In this document: positions 1-8,597 of the stretch, in pieces | Layout of the letters: each line of letters opens with the position of its first letter | Numbering within the stretch: position 1 is the stretch's first letter | NCBI GenBank assembly: GCA_016744475.1 | Contig: JADGEH010000024.1 | Span: 1-55,785 of the forward strand | DNA length: 55,785 nt | Reading direction: 5' to 3' | Source: Thiotrichales bacterium | Lineage (GTDB): Bacteria > Pseudomonadota > Gammaproteobacteria > Beggiatoales > Beggiatoaceae | Notes under the pieces: generated by a model | Databases searched by the model: none | Told to the model about the DNA's origin: nothing | Seen by the model: only the letters and a program-made list of their open reading frames with translations | Made by a program: the position numbers and the translations under genes

Positions 1-365
1 GTTGCACCGCTCAACCCAAGCATTAGAACGTTCAACTACCCATCGTGCTTTGATAGGGACAAAACCTTTCTTGCCAAGCGCCTCTTTTTTTTAGACATTT
101 TTGGAGGGCGTTCAAATTGAATCTTAGTCATCATTTCAGGATAGACTTTTTCTAACTCTTTTTGGAGTGACTTAGGGTTATAAGCATGGTCTAATAAGAT
201 TTAAATCTTTTCTATATTCAAAGACTTATCTTTTAAATAAGAGATATTTTGACTCAACATTTCAATCAGCCCTTTATCATCAGAAACATTTGCTGGGGTG
301 CAGTGAACAAAAAAAGGAAAACCTAAGCTATCTACAGCCAGATGTCGTTTAATGCCATTCGTGGC
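1..365 (-). pseudogene. IS5-type transposase remnant, truncated at both ends
   Basis: Read on the minus strand from about 365 downward, the sequence encodes GIKRHLAVDSLGFPFFVHCT, then a catalytic-region stretch (ILLDHAYNPKSLQKELE) and, near the window edge, KARWVVERSNAWVERCN, the usual C-terminal block of IS5/IS1031-like transposases. There is an in-frame stop near 200 and a frame change in a run of eight A near 90, so the gene is dead unless that run is a slippage site. The N-terminal third is missing above 365 and the last residues lie beyond position 1. The family assignment is by motif only. Confidence 0.8.
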
Positions 366-821
366 TTTACTTCAGAACCTTAACATAATAGATATCAAAT
401 GGGTTCTATAGGGGTATTGTTTCAGTTGTACGAGTCAAATTACTCATAAGCCTTGGGTATAAAGCGTGAAATGAGATACTGTCGTACAAATCATTTCATA
501 TGCCTATATCACTGATTTATTGTCCCTATATCAAGCTACGGCTTGATGCTCCGTAACTGGCTAAAGCTCTTTTCTCTCGCTTTAGCATCAAAATTCACAG
601 GCCAAGACGGCCAGTCCTTCAAGGACTGGCCGTCTTAACCACGGATGTCATTTTGCTATAGCAGTGCGATTGATGAAAAATACCGGATAGTTTTTGTTGA
701 CTTCACACTATGTGCATCAGGTGGCTTGTAAACTCGACTTTTCAACATATGCTTGATCTCGTTCTAAGTCTCACCCGCCAAGACCGGATAGGTCTCTTAA
801 CAACTCGGTTCACATTTGCTC
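366..821. other. Gene-free stretch with repeat remnants
   Basis: No convincing gene. It contains a fragment matching the ends of other repeats in the window (TTGTACGAGTCAAAT-type sequence near 425, also seen near 39170 and 44280), a short hairpin near 535-560, and a 33-base palindrome annotated separately. The last 150 bases before the VWA gene should hold its promoter, but no strong sigma-70 hexamer pair is obvious. Confidence 0.5.
604..636. repeat. 33-base palindrome, copy 1 of the GCCAGTCCTT repeat
   Basis: A perfect inverted repeat with 16-base arms around one central base, built on the core GCCAGTCCTT/AAGGACTGGC. Two further copies lie at 50129-50161 (perfect) and 19865-19898 (two mismatched pairs). 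Relative to the 50129 copy, the sixth stem pair has changed from T-A to G-C on both arms. The flank GATGTCATTTTGCTATAG resembles the MITE ends seen at the other copies. Confidence 0.8.
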
Positions 822-2804
822 ATGCTCGATTCCTTTCATTTTATTCGGCCTTTTTGGTTATTTTTGCTGCTACCTTTTATGCTGTGGTGGTTCTGGCAAT
901 GGCAGCAACGGACACGTAGTGATGCTTGGCAACAGGTTTGTGACGCGCATTTATTGCCGCATTTATTGGTGCAATGGGGCGGCAGTCGGCAGCGTTTAGT
1001 GCTGTGGTTAATCGCCTGCGGCGGCTTATTGGCGATTCTGGCATTGGCCGGCCCTACCTGGTCAAAACGCCCGCAACCGGTGTTTGAAACGGAGCAAGCG
1101 CGAGTGTTGGTGTTGGATTTATCGCGCTCGATGGATGCCACCGACATCAAACCTTCCCGCCTCACTCAAGCCAAATATAAGCTGTTAGATATTTTGCAAA
1201 ACAGTAAAGAAGGACAAACCGCTTTATTGGCTTTTGCTGGCGATGTGCATGTGGTGAGTCCGCTGACTTCCGATGCCGATACCATTGCAGCGCAGGTGCC
1301 GACTTTAAATACTCAAATTATGCCGATTCCAGGCAGCCGTCCGCTGGAAGCCTTGCGCACTGCACGAGATTTACTCAAACAAGGCGGCGCAGCCAGCGGC
1401 GATATTATTCTCATCACTGATGGCGTTGAAGATACCGCCACGCACGCATTGGCTGCGCAATTACTTGAACAAGGCTATCGACTTTCGGTGTTAGGCATCG
1501 GCACGCCACAAGGTGCGCCAATTCCGTTAGCTGACGGCAGCTTTTTGAAGGATCAAGGCGGCGCTATTGTGGTGCCGCGACTCGATCCCGGTAGCTTACA
1601 GCGGTTGGCTCAAGCCGGAGGCGGCATTTATGCACCTTACACCGCTGATCAACGCGATTTGTACTATTTGCTCTCCCCCGCTGCCGACCAAGCCTATCAA
1701 GCCAGCGAAGACAATCCGATCAGTGAAAGCTGGGAAGAACAAGGCCCTTGGTTGTTGCTGTTATTGCTCCCGGTGGCGGCGCTGGCGTTTCGTAAAGGCT
1801 GGTTGTTAGCTGTATTTCCCTTGTTTTTCATCATGCTACCGGATGCCAGTGCCGGGGTTTGGGATGATTTATGGCACACCCGTGATCAACAAGGACAACA
1901 AGCCTTCAGTGCGGAACAGACAGAACAAGCGGCGCAGTTGTTTGAATCGCCAGAATGGCAAGGCGTGGCGCAATATCGAGCGGGGAATTATCAAGCGGCG
2001 GTGGATAGTTTCGCCCAACAAGATACTGCTGATGCGCATTACAACCGAGGTAATGCGCTGGCAAAACTGGGGGATTTAGAAGGCGCGAAACAAGCTTATC
2101 AACAAGCCCTAGAGAAAAATCCTCAGCATCCACAAGCTAAAGACAATAAAGCTTTAGTGGAACAATTATTAGAACAAAAACAGCAAGAGCAGGATTCTGA
2201 ATCCGGCGATCAAGGAGAAAAAGGAGAGCAAGGGGAGGACGGCGAGTCTAAGGAACAAGAAGGCCAACAAGATTCATCCCAGCAAGAACAAAAACAAGAT
2301 GGAGACAGCGGGCAATCTCAAGACCAACAAGAAGGCGAAGGGCAGCAACAACCATCAAAAGAACAAGATGGACAAAGCGGTGAGGATTCACAGCCAGCAC
2401 CCTCTCAACCCACAGACGATGAAGAACAGCAAAACCCCTCTTCATCCTCAGCACAACAAGATGAACAAGCCCCTGAGAATGCTGAAGACAGTTCAATGGC
2501 TCAAGCTGATCCTAAACAAGAAGACGCACCCAGCGAAGAAGACATTCGACAAGCCTTACAGCAACAACAAGAAGCGGGAGAAGAACCACCAGAAGGAGAG
2601 CAAGCTCAAGTTCAACAAGCCATGAGTGCAGAAGAAGTTCAAGCCCAAGAGCAAGCAATGGCGCTCGAACAACAATTGAATCGAGTACAAGATGATCCCG
2701 GCGGTTTGCTGCGCCGTAAATTTGCTTGGGAATATCAACAACGCCAGTTAGAACGCCAACGACGCGGCCTACGTGAAGACGCACCATCAGGCCAAACTTG
2801 GTAA
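822..2804 (+). CDS. VWA-TPR membrane protein, BatB/BatC-like fusion
   Basis: About 660 aa. Two N-terminal membrane segments (residues ~10-27 and ~59-77; the start MLDSFHFIRPFWLF is typical of BatB) precede a von Willebrand A domain with an intact MIDAS motif DLSRS (Asp99, Ser101, Ser103). Further hydrophobic segments at ~308-345 are followed by one or two TPR-like units (AHYNRGNALAKLGDLEGAKQ) and a long Gln/Glu/Ser-rich low-complexity tail (~455-640). BatB and BatC are usually separate genes next to BatA and a MoxR ATPase. Here they are fused and no BatA is present, although a MoxR gene lies 42 kb away. The role is inferred to be periplasmic, possibly chaperone-like or in stress tolerance. 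ATG 822 is preferred over the TTG two codons upstream; neither has a clear ribosome site. Confidence 0.85.
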   Translation: MLDSFHFIRPFWLFLLLPFMLWWFWQWQQRTRSDAWQQVCDAHLLPHLLVQWGGSRQRLVLWLIACGGLLAILALAGPTWSKRPQPVFETEQARVLVLDLSRSMDATDIKPSRLTQAKYKLLDILQNSKEGQTALLAFAGDVHVVSPLTSDADTIAAQVPTLNTQIMPIPGSRPLEALRTARDLLKQGGAASGDIILITDGVEDTATHALAAQLLEQGYRLSVLGIGTPQGAPIPLADGSFLKDQGGAIVVPRLDPGSLQRLAQAGGGIYAPYTADQRDLYYLLSPAADQAYQASEDNPISESWEEQGPWLLLLLLPVAALAFRKGWLLAVFPLFFIMLPDASAGVWDDLWHTRDQQGQQAFSAEQTEQAAQLFESPEWQGVAQYRAGNYQAAVDSFAQQDTADAHYNRGNALAKLGDLEGAKQAYQQALEKNPQHPQAKDNKALVEQLLEQKQQEQDSESGDQGEKGEQGEDGESKEQEGQQDSSQQEQKQDGDSGQSQDQQEGEGQQQPSKEQDGQSGEDSQPAPSQPTDDEEQQNPSSSSAQQDEQAPENAEDSSMAQADPKQEDAPSEEDIRQALQQQQEAGEEPPEGEQAQVQQAMSAEEVQAQEQAMALEQQLNRVQDDPGGLLRRKFAWEYQQRQLERQRRGLREDAPSGQTW

Positions 2805-2827
2805 TACTTTAACGACATTGACCCTTT

Positions 2828-2832
2828 GGAGG
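2828..2832 (+). promoter_or_regulatory. Ribosome binding site deciding the protease start
   Basis: GGAGG eight bases before ATG 2841. It overlaps the alternative TTG start at 2826, which rules that start out in practice. Confidence 0.8.
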
Positions 2833-2840
2833 TTTTTCTT

Positions 2841-4325
2841 ATGCGACACATCTTGATGTGCTTTTGGCCGCCGAAATCTTATTCCCGTATGGCGCAATGG
2901 CTGACCCGCCAAGGGGCACGCGCATTGTTGGTCAGCGGGGGTTTAGCACTACTCACCAGCAGTTGCTCGGCACAATTTGACGTGCAAAACACCACGCCAA
3001 TAGCCCGCACCTACGCCGCCGCCTTGCCCGTCATGGGCTTTGCGCAGGACGGCTCCACGCAAAAACTGCCCAGCCTTGCGCCGATGTTGGAAAAAGTCAC
3101 GCCCACCGTGGTGAACATTTCCACCACCACGCTGATTCGTGAGCAAGAAAGTCCTTTATTCAGCGACCCCTTTTTCCGGCATTTTTTCGACCTGCCCTCA
3201 CAACCACGGATGCGTAAAAATCAAAGTTTAGGCTCTGGTGTGATCATTAATGCCCGCCAAGGTTACGTCATCACTAATCACCATGTGATTGATAAAGCGG
3301 ATGAAATCACCGTAACTTTACAAGATGGGCGAAATTTAACCGCCAAATTGCTCGGAGCCGATCCCGACACCGACATTGCTTTACTACAAATCTCCCATGA
3401 ATCCTTGCAAGCCTTGCCGTTAGGCAACTCCGATCAATTGCGCGTCGGCGATTTCGTGTTAGCCATTGGCAACCCCTTTGGACTCAGCCAGACCGTCACC
3501 TCCGGCATCGTCAGCGCTTTAGGTCGCACGGGCTTAGGCATTGAAGGCTATGAAGATTTTATCCAAACCGATGCCTCCATTAACCCCGGCAACTCCGGCG
3601 GGCCTTTAGTTGATTTACGCGGCGAACTCATCGGCATTAATACCGCGATTTTGGCACCCGGCGGCGGTAACGTAGGGATTGGTTTTGCCATCCCCATCAA
3701 CATGGTGAGCAAAATCGTCTCGCATTTAGTCGATTATGGCGAAGTACGGCGCGGCGTATTAGGCGTAGACACCCAAGACATCAGCGCTGATTTAGCCAGC
3801 GCCTTTCAATTAGATTCTCATAAAGGTGCGGTGATCACCTATGTTTCACCGGACTCAGCGGCAGATAAAGCAGGTTTGCAAGTCGGCGACATCATGACGC
3901 ATATTGAACAGCGAGCGATCAATAGCGCCGCTGATTTACGCAACCGCATTGGTTTATTACGTGTGGGAGAGAAAATTCAATTAGAAGTGATTCGCAAAGG
4001 CCAGAAGAAAACCCTCACCGCACGAATTGAAGAAGAACCCAGCATTGCCGGAGAAGACATTGCCAGTTTTTTCAAAGGTGCACGTTTACAAGAAATAGAA
4101 CGCCACACGGCTCGCGGTCAATTGAACCGGATATTCATTAAACAAGTGAAGTCACGCAGCCCCGCTTGGGAAACAGGATTAAGAGCCGGAGATGTATTTT
4201 TATCCATTAACCGTACACGCATTGAAAGCGTGGCGGATTTAAAAGAAGTGTTCAATTATCGGTACCGCAATATCATTATTAAATTATTGCGAGATGATAA
4301 TGTCATTACGATTTTGTTGCGTTAA
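2841..4325 (+). CDS. degQ: Periplasmic serine endoprotease, DegP/DegQ (HtrA) family
   Basis: 494 aa. An N-terminal hydrophobic export signal (residues ~25-45, ending near SSCSAQ) leads to a trypsin-like domain with the full triad: His148 in TNHHV, Asp178 in DTDIALL and Ser252 in NPGNSGGPLV. Two PDZ domains follow (from ~305 and ~400; the second contains SPAWETGLRAGDVFLSINR). Degrades or refolds damaged envelope proteins. The start is set by GGAGG at 2828-2832, eight bases before ATG 2841; the TTG at 2826 overlaps that ribosome site and is unlikely. It begins 36 bases after the VWA gene, so the two are probably co-transcribed. DegQ is preferred over DegP because no long regulatory loop is visible, but this is not certain. 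Confidence 0.92.
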   Translation: MRHILMCFWPPKSYSRMAQWLTRQGARALLVSGGLALLTSSCSAQFDVQNTTPIARTYAAALPVMGFAQDGSTQKLPSLAPMLEKVTPTVVNISTTTLIREQESPLFSDPFFRHFFDLPSQPRMRKNQSLGSGVIINARQGYVITNHHVIDKADEITVTLQDGRNLTAKLLGADPDTDIALLQISHESLQALPLGNSDQLRVGDFVLAIGNPFGLSQTVTSGIVSALGRTGLGIEGYEDFIQTDASINPGNSGGPLVDLRGELIGINTAILAPGGGNVGIGFAIPINMVSKIVSHLVDYGEVRRGVLGVDTQDISADLASAFQLDSHKGAVITYVSPDSAADKAGLQVGDIMTHIEQRAINSAADLRNRIGLLRVGEKIQLEVIRKGQKKTLTARIEEEPSIAGEDIASFFKGARLQEIERHTARGQLNRIFIKQVKSRSPAWETGLRAGDVFLSINRTRIESVADLKEVFNYRYRNIIIKLLRDDNVITILLR

Positions 4326-4693
4326 AAGCGGGTTTTTGTTTCCCTCTTTTCCCTCGTTCCCACGGTCTTCATGGGAATGCCGTAGAGACGCTTTGCGTCT
4401 CGTGCCGCAGGAGCGACACAGCCTGCATTTCCACGCTGGAGCGTGGGAACGAGAAAAATTTAAGATGTTGAAAATATTGAAATAAGTTGAATGCAGCCAA
4501 CTTATCGGGTTTGTAGAACCTTACCGATCCCATTCGTGTGCAATCGGTTTGTTAGACTTGTTGCGAGGGGTAGGTATCGTAGCAAAAAGGTGTGGTTTTG
4601 AGGTGGTTTTTTCGATTTTTTGAGAAGTTATATTGTCGATAAGATAAAATCAAAAAACCACTCTCATAAAATGAAAATCAAGGAAACAAACCG
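4326..4693. repeat. Intergenic stretch with a GTGGGAACGAG repeat and a partial TTGTTGCGAGGGG repeat
   Basis: From 4353 to 4453 lies a palindromic repeat opening CTCGTTCCCACG and closing CGTGGGAACGAG, with inner hairpins GAGACGCTTTGCGTCTC and TCCACGCTGGAGCGTGG. Related copies sit at 54925-55015 and 55165-55290. From about 4556 there is one half of the AGACTTGTTGCGAGGGG inverted repeat that is complete at 7255-7301. No gene is seen. The promoter of the next gene should lie between 4600 and 4680. Confidence 0.65.
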
Positions 4694-5728
4694 ATGAATA
4701 TCCACAACCCAACCACCAACAATGGCTTACGCGCTTTAGGTTTAAGCGCTTTTTTATTGAGCGGCGCTCTGCTATTACCTACCTCAAACGTATTAGCTTG
4801 CGACACCACTGGCGGGAATTGGAACGCAGCAGGTACTTGGACTAATTGCGGTGGTGGTACGCCCAGCACCACTGATGCTGTGAATGTCAACTCAGGCACC
4901 TTGAACATCGACACCATTGCTGATGCCCAGAGCGTTGTTATAGCAGCAGGAGCTACGGTCACTTTTACGGGAGGGAGTGCATTTGCTGTTGGTGATGGCG
5001 GTATCCGAAACAGTGGCAGCTTTGATGCCACTGGTGCAGGTGTCATTACTGTGGCAGCCACGCTTGCCGTAACACCTGGTACTTACAACCTAACGACGGG
5101 GACTTTCACTCTGGGAGGAGCAACATTTAATACTTCTGCGGCGGTAGGGGCCGGCCTGGAAAATGACGGTACTTTTACGATGGGTGCGGGAGCGGTGACC
5201 ACTGATACTTTTCGAAATGGTCTAACTAACCCAGCCGCCGCATTTACGGTAGGTTCTGGTGGATTGGAAGTGACTGGTACGCTCTATCCAAACAATGGCA
5301 CCATGACCTTGAACGGCGACTTAACGCTTTCAGGCACCAATTATCAAACTGGTAGCATGGTTCCTTCAGGTACGGGCAGCATCATTTTAAGCGATGCGAT
5401 ACATGGCATTTATCCTCCAGTTAATCTACATAATTTAACCATGGCAACATTGAGCGCTCCTCGCAATATTGGTTTTAACCCCGGTACTGTCACTGCCACG
5501 GGCACAACTGCCTTAAACGGTAGTTCTGTAGCAAATACGATTAGTTTTTCTGGTGCAGCAGCAACATTCACACCTGGGTTCACTGCTAATTTCTGTAGTG
5601 GTAATACGATAGCTGGTATTACTTGTAATGCAGGGGCAGGTAGTCCAGCCCCCATTGGCGCTTCGATTGATTTATCTTCAGATAAACCCGCTATTATCTT
5701 TGCCAAAGAAATTGACCTCGCTCATTAA
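4694..5728 (+). CDS. Secreted Gly/Thr/Ser-rich repetitive protein, function unknown
   Basis: 344 aa. A signal peptide (hydrophobic ~16-31, likely cleavage after SNVLA) precedes a long run of short imperfect repeats rich in Gly, Thr, Asn and Ala, with patterns such as GNWNAAGTWTNCGGGTPSTT and alternating hydrophobic residues. This is the kind of sequence that forms a right-handed beta-solenoid in surface adhesins and haemagglutinin-like proteins. No catalytic motif is recognised. AAGGA at 4680-4684 fixes the ATG. It stands alone between repeat blocks. Cysteines occur near both ends of the mature protein. An extracellular or surface location is inferred; the family is unknown. Confidence 0.75.
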   Translation: MNIHNPTTNNGLRALGLSAFLLSGALLLPTSNVLACDTTGGNWNAAGTWTNCGGGTPSTTDAVNVNSGTLNIDTIADAQSVVIAAGATVTFTGGSAFAVGDGGIRNSGSFDATGAGVITVAATLAVTPGTYNLTTGTFTLGGATFNTSAAVGAGLENDGTFTMGAGAVTTDTFRNGLTNPAAAFTVGSGGLEVTGTLYPNNGTMTLNGDLTLSGTNYQTGSMVPSGTGSIILSDAIHGIYPPVNLHNLTMATLSAPRNIGFNPGTVTATGTTALNGSSVANTISFSGAAATFTPGFTANFCSGNTIAGITCNAGAGSPAPIGASIDLSSDKPAIIFAKEIDLAH

Positions 5729-5730
5729 TA

Positions 5731-5962
5731 AACTGGTCCCGGTTTAAACGCCGTGGCGAAAAGCAGTAGGATTGTGCGGGGTTTTTCGTTCATTTAAGGC
5801 GAATAGAGATTCGTGTAACGAGAATGAAGGGAAAAACCCGCCCTTTTGGTCAGGTTTTCCGCTTTTTTTCGTTAAATAGCCCGCTATTCGCCTTAAAAAA
5901 CCGAAAAACCTACCCCAAAATGGCGAATTTTCGCTTCGATTCCCCATCTTCGTATAGGCTCT
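5731..5962. mobile_element. Composite MITE (GTCCGGGTTTAAA-type left part, AGAGCCTATACG-type right end)
   Basis: The left part (GGTCCCGGTTTAAACGCCGT) matches the left part of the element at 18197-18355. From about 5850 the sequence matches the interior of the AGAGCCTATACG family (TTCGTTAAATAGCCCGC, then CTTAAAAAACCGAAAAA) and ends with that family's terminal repeat CCATCTTCGTATAGGCTCT at 5962. It therefore looks like two related elements joined or recombined. It has no coding capacity. Confidence 0.7.
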
Positions 5963-5966
5963 AAGA

Positions 5967-6067
5967 CTGTGAAAGTATTCCGAAAATAGCCGTTTTGTAG
6001 TGATTTTTAGCACGCAAGTCATTGATTTTTTGTTACTGGAAACGCCTAAAATTGAATACTTTCACAG
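5967..6067. mobile_element. 101-bp MITE with 14-bp terminal repeats CTGTGAAAGTATTC
   Basis: CTGTGAAAGTATTC at 5967-5980 is repeated inverted as GAATACTTTCACAG at 6054-6067. The interior has no long open frame. It begins five bases after the previous element, so two unrelated short elements lie back to back before accD. No second copy was found in the window. Confidence 0.65.
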
Positions 6068-6161
6068 CTCCCTATCGCTGATGCAACCTACGCGAGCCGA
6101 GATTTAATCTACGTCAGCGAATCACGCCTCCCTACTCGACTAGGTTTTTAGGAAGGTAGGG

Positions 6162-7055
6162 TTACACCGCCGCGACTTCTTTCTCGTCGGTTTGCAAGGG
6201 CGATTCTAAATTCATCAACATACTGAGCATATTGGCGATGCGTGAGCGCATGTCGCGGCGGTCCACAATCATGTCGATGGCACCATGTTCTAGCAAAAAT
6301 TCGCTGCGCTGAAAACCTTCGGGCAAGGTTTCTCGCACGGTTTGCTCAATCACTCGCGGGCCTGCAAAACCAATCAAAGCATTGGGTTCGGCAATGTGAA
6401 TATCGCCGAGCATGGCAAAGCTTGCGGATACGCCGCCCATCGTGGGATCGGTCAAAACAGAAATAAACGGCAGCGATTTTTCGTGTAAGCGGGTGAGCAC
6501 GGCACTGGTTTTCGCCATTTGCATCAGTGAAAACAGCGCTTCTTGCATTCTGGCTCCACCACTGGCTGAAAAGCACACCAGCGGGATGTTGTCTTGCATG
6601 GCGCGATTGGCGGCACGGGTGAACTTTTCGCCTACCACGGTACCCATCGAGCCGCCCATAAAGCTGAATTCAAAAGCCGCAGCGACCAAAGGCACGCCTA
6701 AAACTTCCCCCCGCATGACGATTAAAGCATCTTGCTCACTGGTGCTTTTTTGCGCTTGGTTGAGACGGTCGCGGTATTTTTTGCTGTCTTTGAATTTCAG
6801 CCGATCTGTCGGGGTGAGTTCTGCGTCTAATTCTGTTTGATGTTCATTGTCGAGAAAATGCGTCAAGCGCTCCCGCGCGGGGATTCTTGTGTGGTGGCTA
6901 CATTTTGGACAAACGTAAAGGTTGCGCTCGAGTTCAGCACGGTATAGCACCGCCTGACACACGGGGCATTTGCTCCAGATACCTTCCGGCACGGTACGCC
7001 GTGTTTTGGCATCCGTGCGAATTCGTGAAGGCAATAGTTTTTCAAACCAACTCAT
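6162..7055 (-). CDS. accD: Acetyl-CoA carboxylase carboxyltransferase subunit beta
   Basis: 297 aa, normal length. Forms the carboxyltransferase with AccA and moves the carboxyl group from biotin on AccB to acetyl-CoA, giving malonyl-CoA for fatty-acid synthesis in the cytoplasm. The four-Cys zinc ribbon is complete (Cys30, Cys33, Cys49, Cys52), and the crotonase-like core has [14 protein letters not shown] and [14 protein letters not shown]. It follows trpA on the same strand, the order common in gammaproteobacteria (trpA-accD), but the two are separated by about 270 bases containing a hairpin, so they may not share a transcript. folC, often next, is not here. Confidence 0.97.
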   Translation of the reverse strand: MSWFEKLLPSRIRTDAKTRRTVPEGIWSKCPVCQAVLYRAELERNLYVCPKCSHHTRIPARERLTHFLDNEHQTELDAELTPTDRLKFKDSKKYRDRLNQAQKSTSEQDALIVMRGEVLGVPLVAAAFEFSFMGGSMGTVVGEKFTRAANRAMQDNIPLVCFSASGGARMQEALFSLMQMAKTSAVLTRLHEKSLPFISVLTDPTMGGVSASFAMLGDIHIAEPNALIGFAGPRVIEQTVRETLPEGFQRSEFLLEHGAIDMIVDRRDMRSRIANMLSMLMNLESPLQTDEKEVAAV

Positions 7056-7326
7056 TGTGTCATTAAACCATTGTTTTTTAGTGGTTCACGTCACGCGCTA
7101 GGCATACCGTGAATAGACTTGCTCGCAAGTCTGAAAGAAATGCTTGGTATGGGTACCAAGCCGTGGCGCAATGGGGAGATGTTAAAAGTGATGGCTGAAC
7201 ACGTCCCGCTGTTGCGTAATGTCTATGATTCTTTAAGCGACTCACTGGATGAACAGACTTGTTGCGAGGGGTCTTCATCGCTGCCCCCTCGCAACAAGTC
7301 TAATACCCGTGGTCTCAAAAGAGTCA
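7056..7326. other. trpA-accD spacer with an unexplained ORF-like stretch
   Basis: On the plus strand 7119-7250 reads as an open frame (GTKPWRNGEMLKVMAEHVPL and following) that looks more protein-like than random. It has no ribosome site and runs into the 7255-7301 hairpin, so it is probably a gene fragment rather than a gene. I do not recognise it. Confidence 0.35.
7255..7301. repeat. Perfect hairpin, AGACTTGTTGCGAGGGG inverted repeat
   Basis: Seventeen-base perfect arms (AGACTTGTTGCGAGGGG / CCCCTCGCAACAAGTCT) around a 13-base loop, just downstream of trpA on the minus strand. It is one of a repeat family with related ends at 4556, 9731-9807 and 18908. It could serve as a transcription stop after trpA, but there is no T-run beside it. 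Confidence 0.75.
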
Positions 7327-8130
7327 TCATTTTGTCATATCCATTGCTTGGCGCATACCACCTAGCAATGTTTCTAATGCAGCCGCCAATTGTTGGGGGG
7401 GCACGGTTTCTGACAAACTGACTAATGTGCTGCCCACCACCACGGCATCAGCCACTTGTGCGACCGCCGCAGCCGAAGCCGCATCACGAATACCAAAACC
7501 GACACCAATGGGTAAATCAGTATGTGCTCGAACAGTGGTTAATTTGTCGGCAACCGCGTCTACATCTAAAGCTTGGCTACCTGTCACACCTTTTAGCGAG
7601 ACGTAGTAAATAAAGCCGCCTGCTTGTTGGCAAATGGTCTGGATACGTGGTTCGGTGGTGGTGGGTGCAATCAGGAAGATGCTGTCAAGTCCTTGGGCTT
7701 TAAGCAGTTGATTGAATTCTGCGCCTTCTTCTGGCGGTAAATCGACGGTGAGTACGCCGTCCACGCCCGCCGCTTGTGCAGCTTTAGCGAAGGTGTCATA
7801 GCCCATCGCTTCAATTGGGTTGACGTAACCCATTAACACCACAGGCGTATTCGCATCTTGTTGGCGAAACAGCGTGACCATTTGCAATACAGTGGTCAGA
7901 GAAACATGATTATCCAACGCCCGTTCGCTGGCTCGCTGAATCACCGGGCCATCAGCCATCGGGTCTGAAAAAGGCACGCCTAATTCAATGATGTTGGCTC
8001 CGGCTCGCACCAAGGCGTGCATTAAATCCACGGTTAAATCGGCTTGAGGATCACCTGCCGTGATAAAGGGGATCAAAGCTTTTCGGTGTTGTTGTTTAAG
8101 TCTGTCGAAACAGGCCATTATGCGGCTCAT
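7327..8130 (-). CDS. trpA: Tryptophan synthase alpha chain
   Basis: 267 aa. Cleaves indole-3-glycerol phosphate to indole, which is channelled to TrpB for L-tryptophan synthesis. Counting from the second of two tandem ATGs, the catalytic residues fall at Glu49 ([12 protein letters not shown]) and Asp60 (PMADGP), the positions of the enterobacterial enzyme; AAAGGA also has better spacing to this ATG (8130) than to the first (8133). The C-terminal phosphate-binding region with GVGFGIRD and VVVGSTLV is intact. trpB and trpF are not in the window: the region upstream holds a repeat block, so trpA is separated from the rest of the pathway or transcribed alone. Confidence 0.97.
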   Translation of the reverse strand: MSRIMACFDRLKQQHRKALIPFITAGDPQADLTVDLMHALVRAGANIIELGVPFSDPMADGPVIQRASERALDNHVSLTTVLQMVTLFRQQDANTPVVLMGYVNPIEAMGYDTFAKAAQAAGVDGVLTVDLPPEEGAEFNQLLKAQGLDSIFLIAPTTTEPRIQTICQQAGGFIYYVSLKGVTGSQALDVDAVADKLTTVRAHTDLPIGVGFGIRDAASAAAVAQVADAVVVGSTLVSLSETVPPQQLAAALETLLGGMRQAMDMTK

Positions 8131-8224
8131 CATTGAATCCTTTGTCAGCGCGTTAGTCGGTCAAGTAAAACGGGCTATTGTAGCTGAATTTGTGAGAACA
8201 AAGCAGTCTGTGAGTAGGGAGCAT

Positions 8225-8520
8225 TCGGTTCTATAGCGAAATAACATCTGTTGTAAAAGGCCACGCAAACGGCACAAGAGGCTCAGCCCTGAAAGGGCTA
8301 CATAAAAAGGCGGTATAGCGTTTTATGTCGCCCTTTCAGGGCTGAGTCAGTATCATCGATTGAACCCAGGGCGTTGCCCTGGGCTATAGGGATGCTGCCC
8401 CGTTGGGGCTAAAAATCCTTCACTTAAATGACAGTGATGCGCCGCATGAGAACGAGAGTTAAAGCGTGAAACGGAGTGCGAAGCCGTAGCTTCGTATAGG
8501 CTCTAAACATCTTGTTCTTT
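8225..8520. repeat. Multi-hairpin interspersed repeat, copy 1
   Basis: A chain of hairpins: AGCCCTGAAAGGGCT, CGCCCTTTCAGGGCT, CCCAGGGCGTTGCCCTGGG and GCCCCGTTGGGGC, in the same order as in copies at 16430-16710 and 43970-44290 and in a part copy at 40247-40345. The start TTCTATAGCGAAATAACATC resembles the ends of the GCCAGTCCTT-type MITE. It has no coding capacity and occupies the whole spacer between trpA and the efflux adaptor gene. Confidence 0.8.
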
Positions 8521-8597
8521 TGCGCCTCTCGCGCCTTTTGCGTTGTCTTTTAAACGCTTAACGCGGTCATGCCACTCACTGTTTTGCCCCTAACATT

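Noticed and set aside
2299-2625. Open frames on both strands inside the Gln/Glu-rich part of the VWA-TPR gene
   Set aside because: They are by-products of the repetitive codon use of the low-complexity tail and have no starts or family signatures.
2826-2840. TTG at 2826 as start of the DegQ-type protease
   Set aside because: It overlaps the GGAGG ribosome site; ATG 2841 has correct spacing and begins the signal region.
5744-6022. Minus-strand 92-codon open frame
   Set aside because: It lies wholly within MITE sequence and is shared with other non-coding copies.
7119-7421. Plus-strand open frame of 100 codons over the trpA end
   Set aside because: No ribosome site, runs through a perfect hairpin and then antisense to trpA. 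At most its first 45 codons are a gene fragment.
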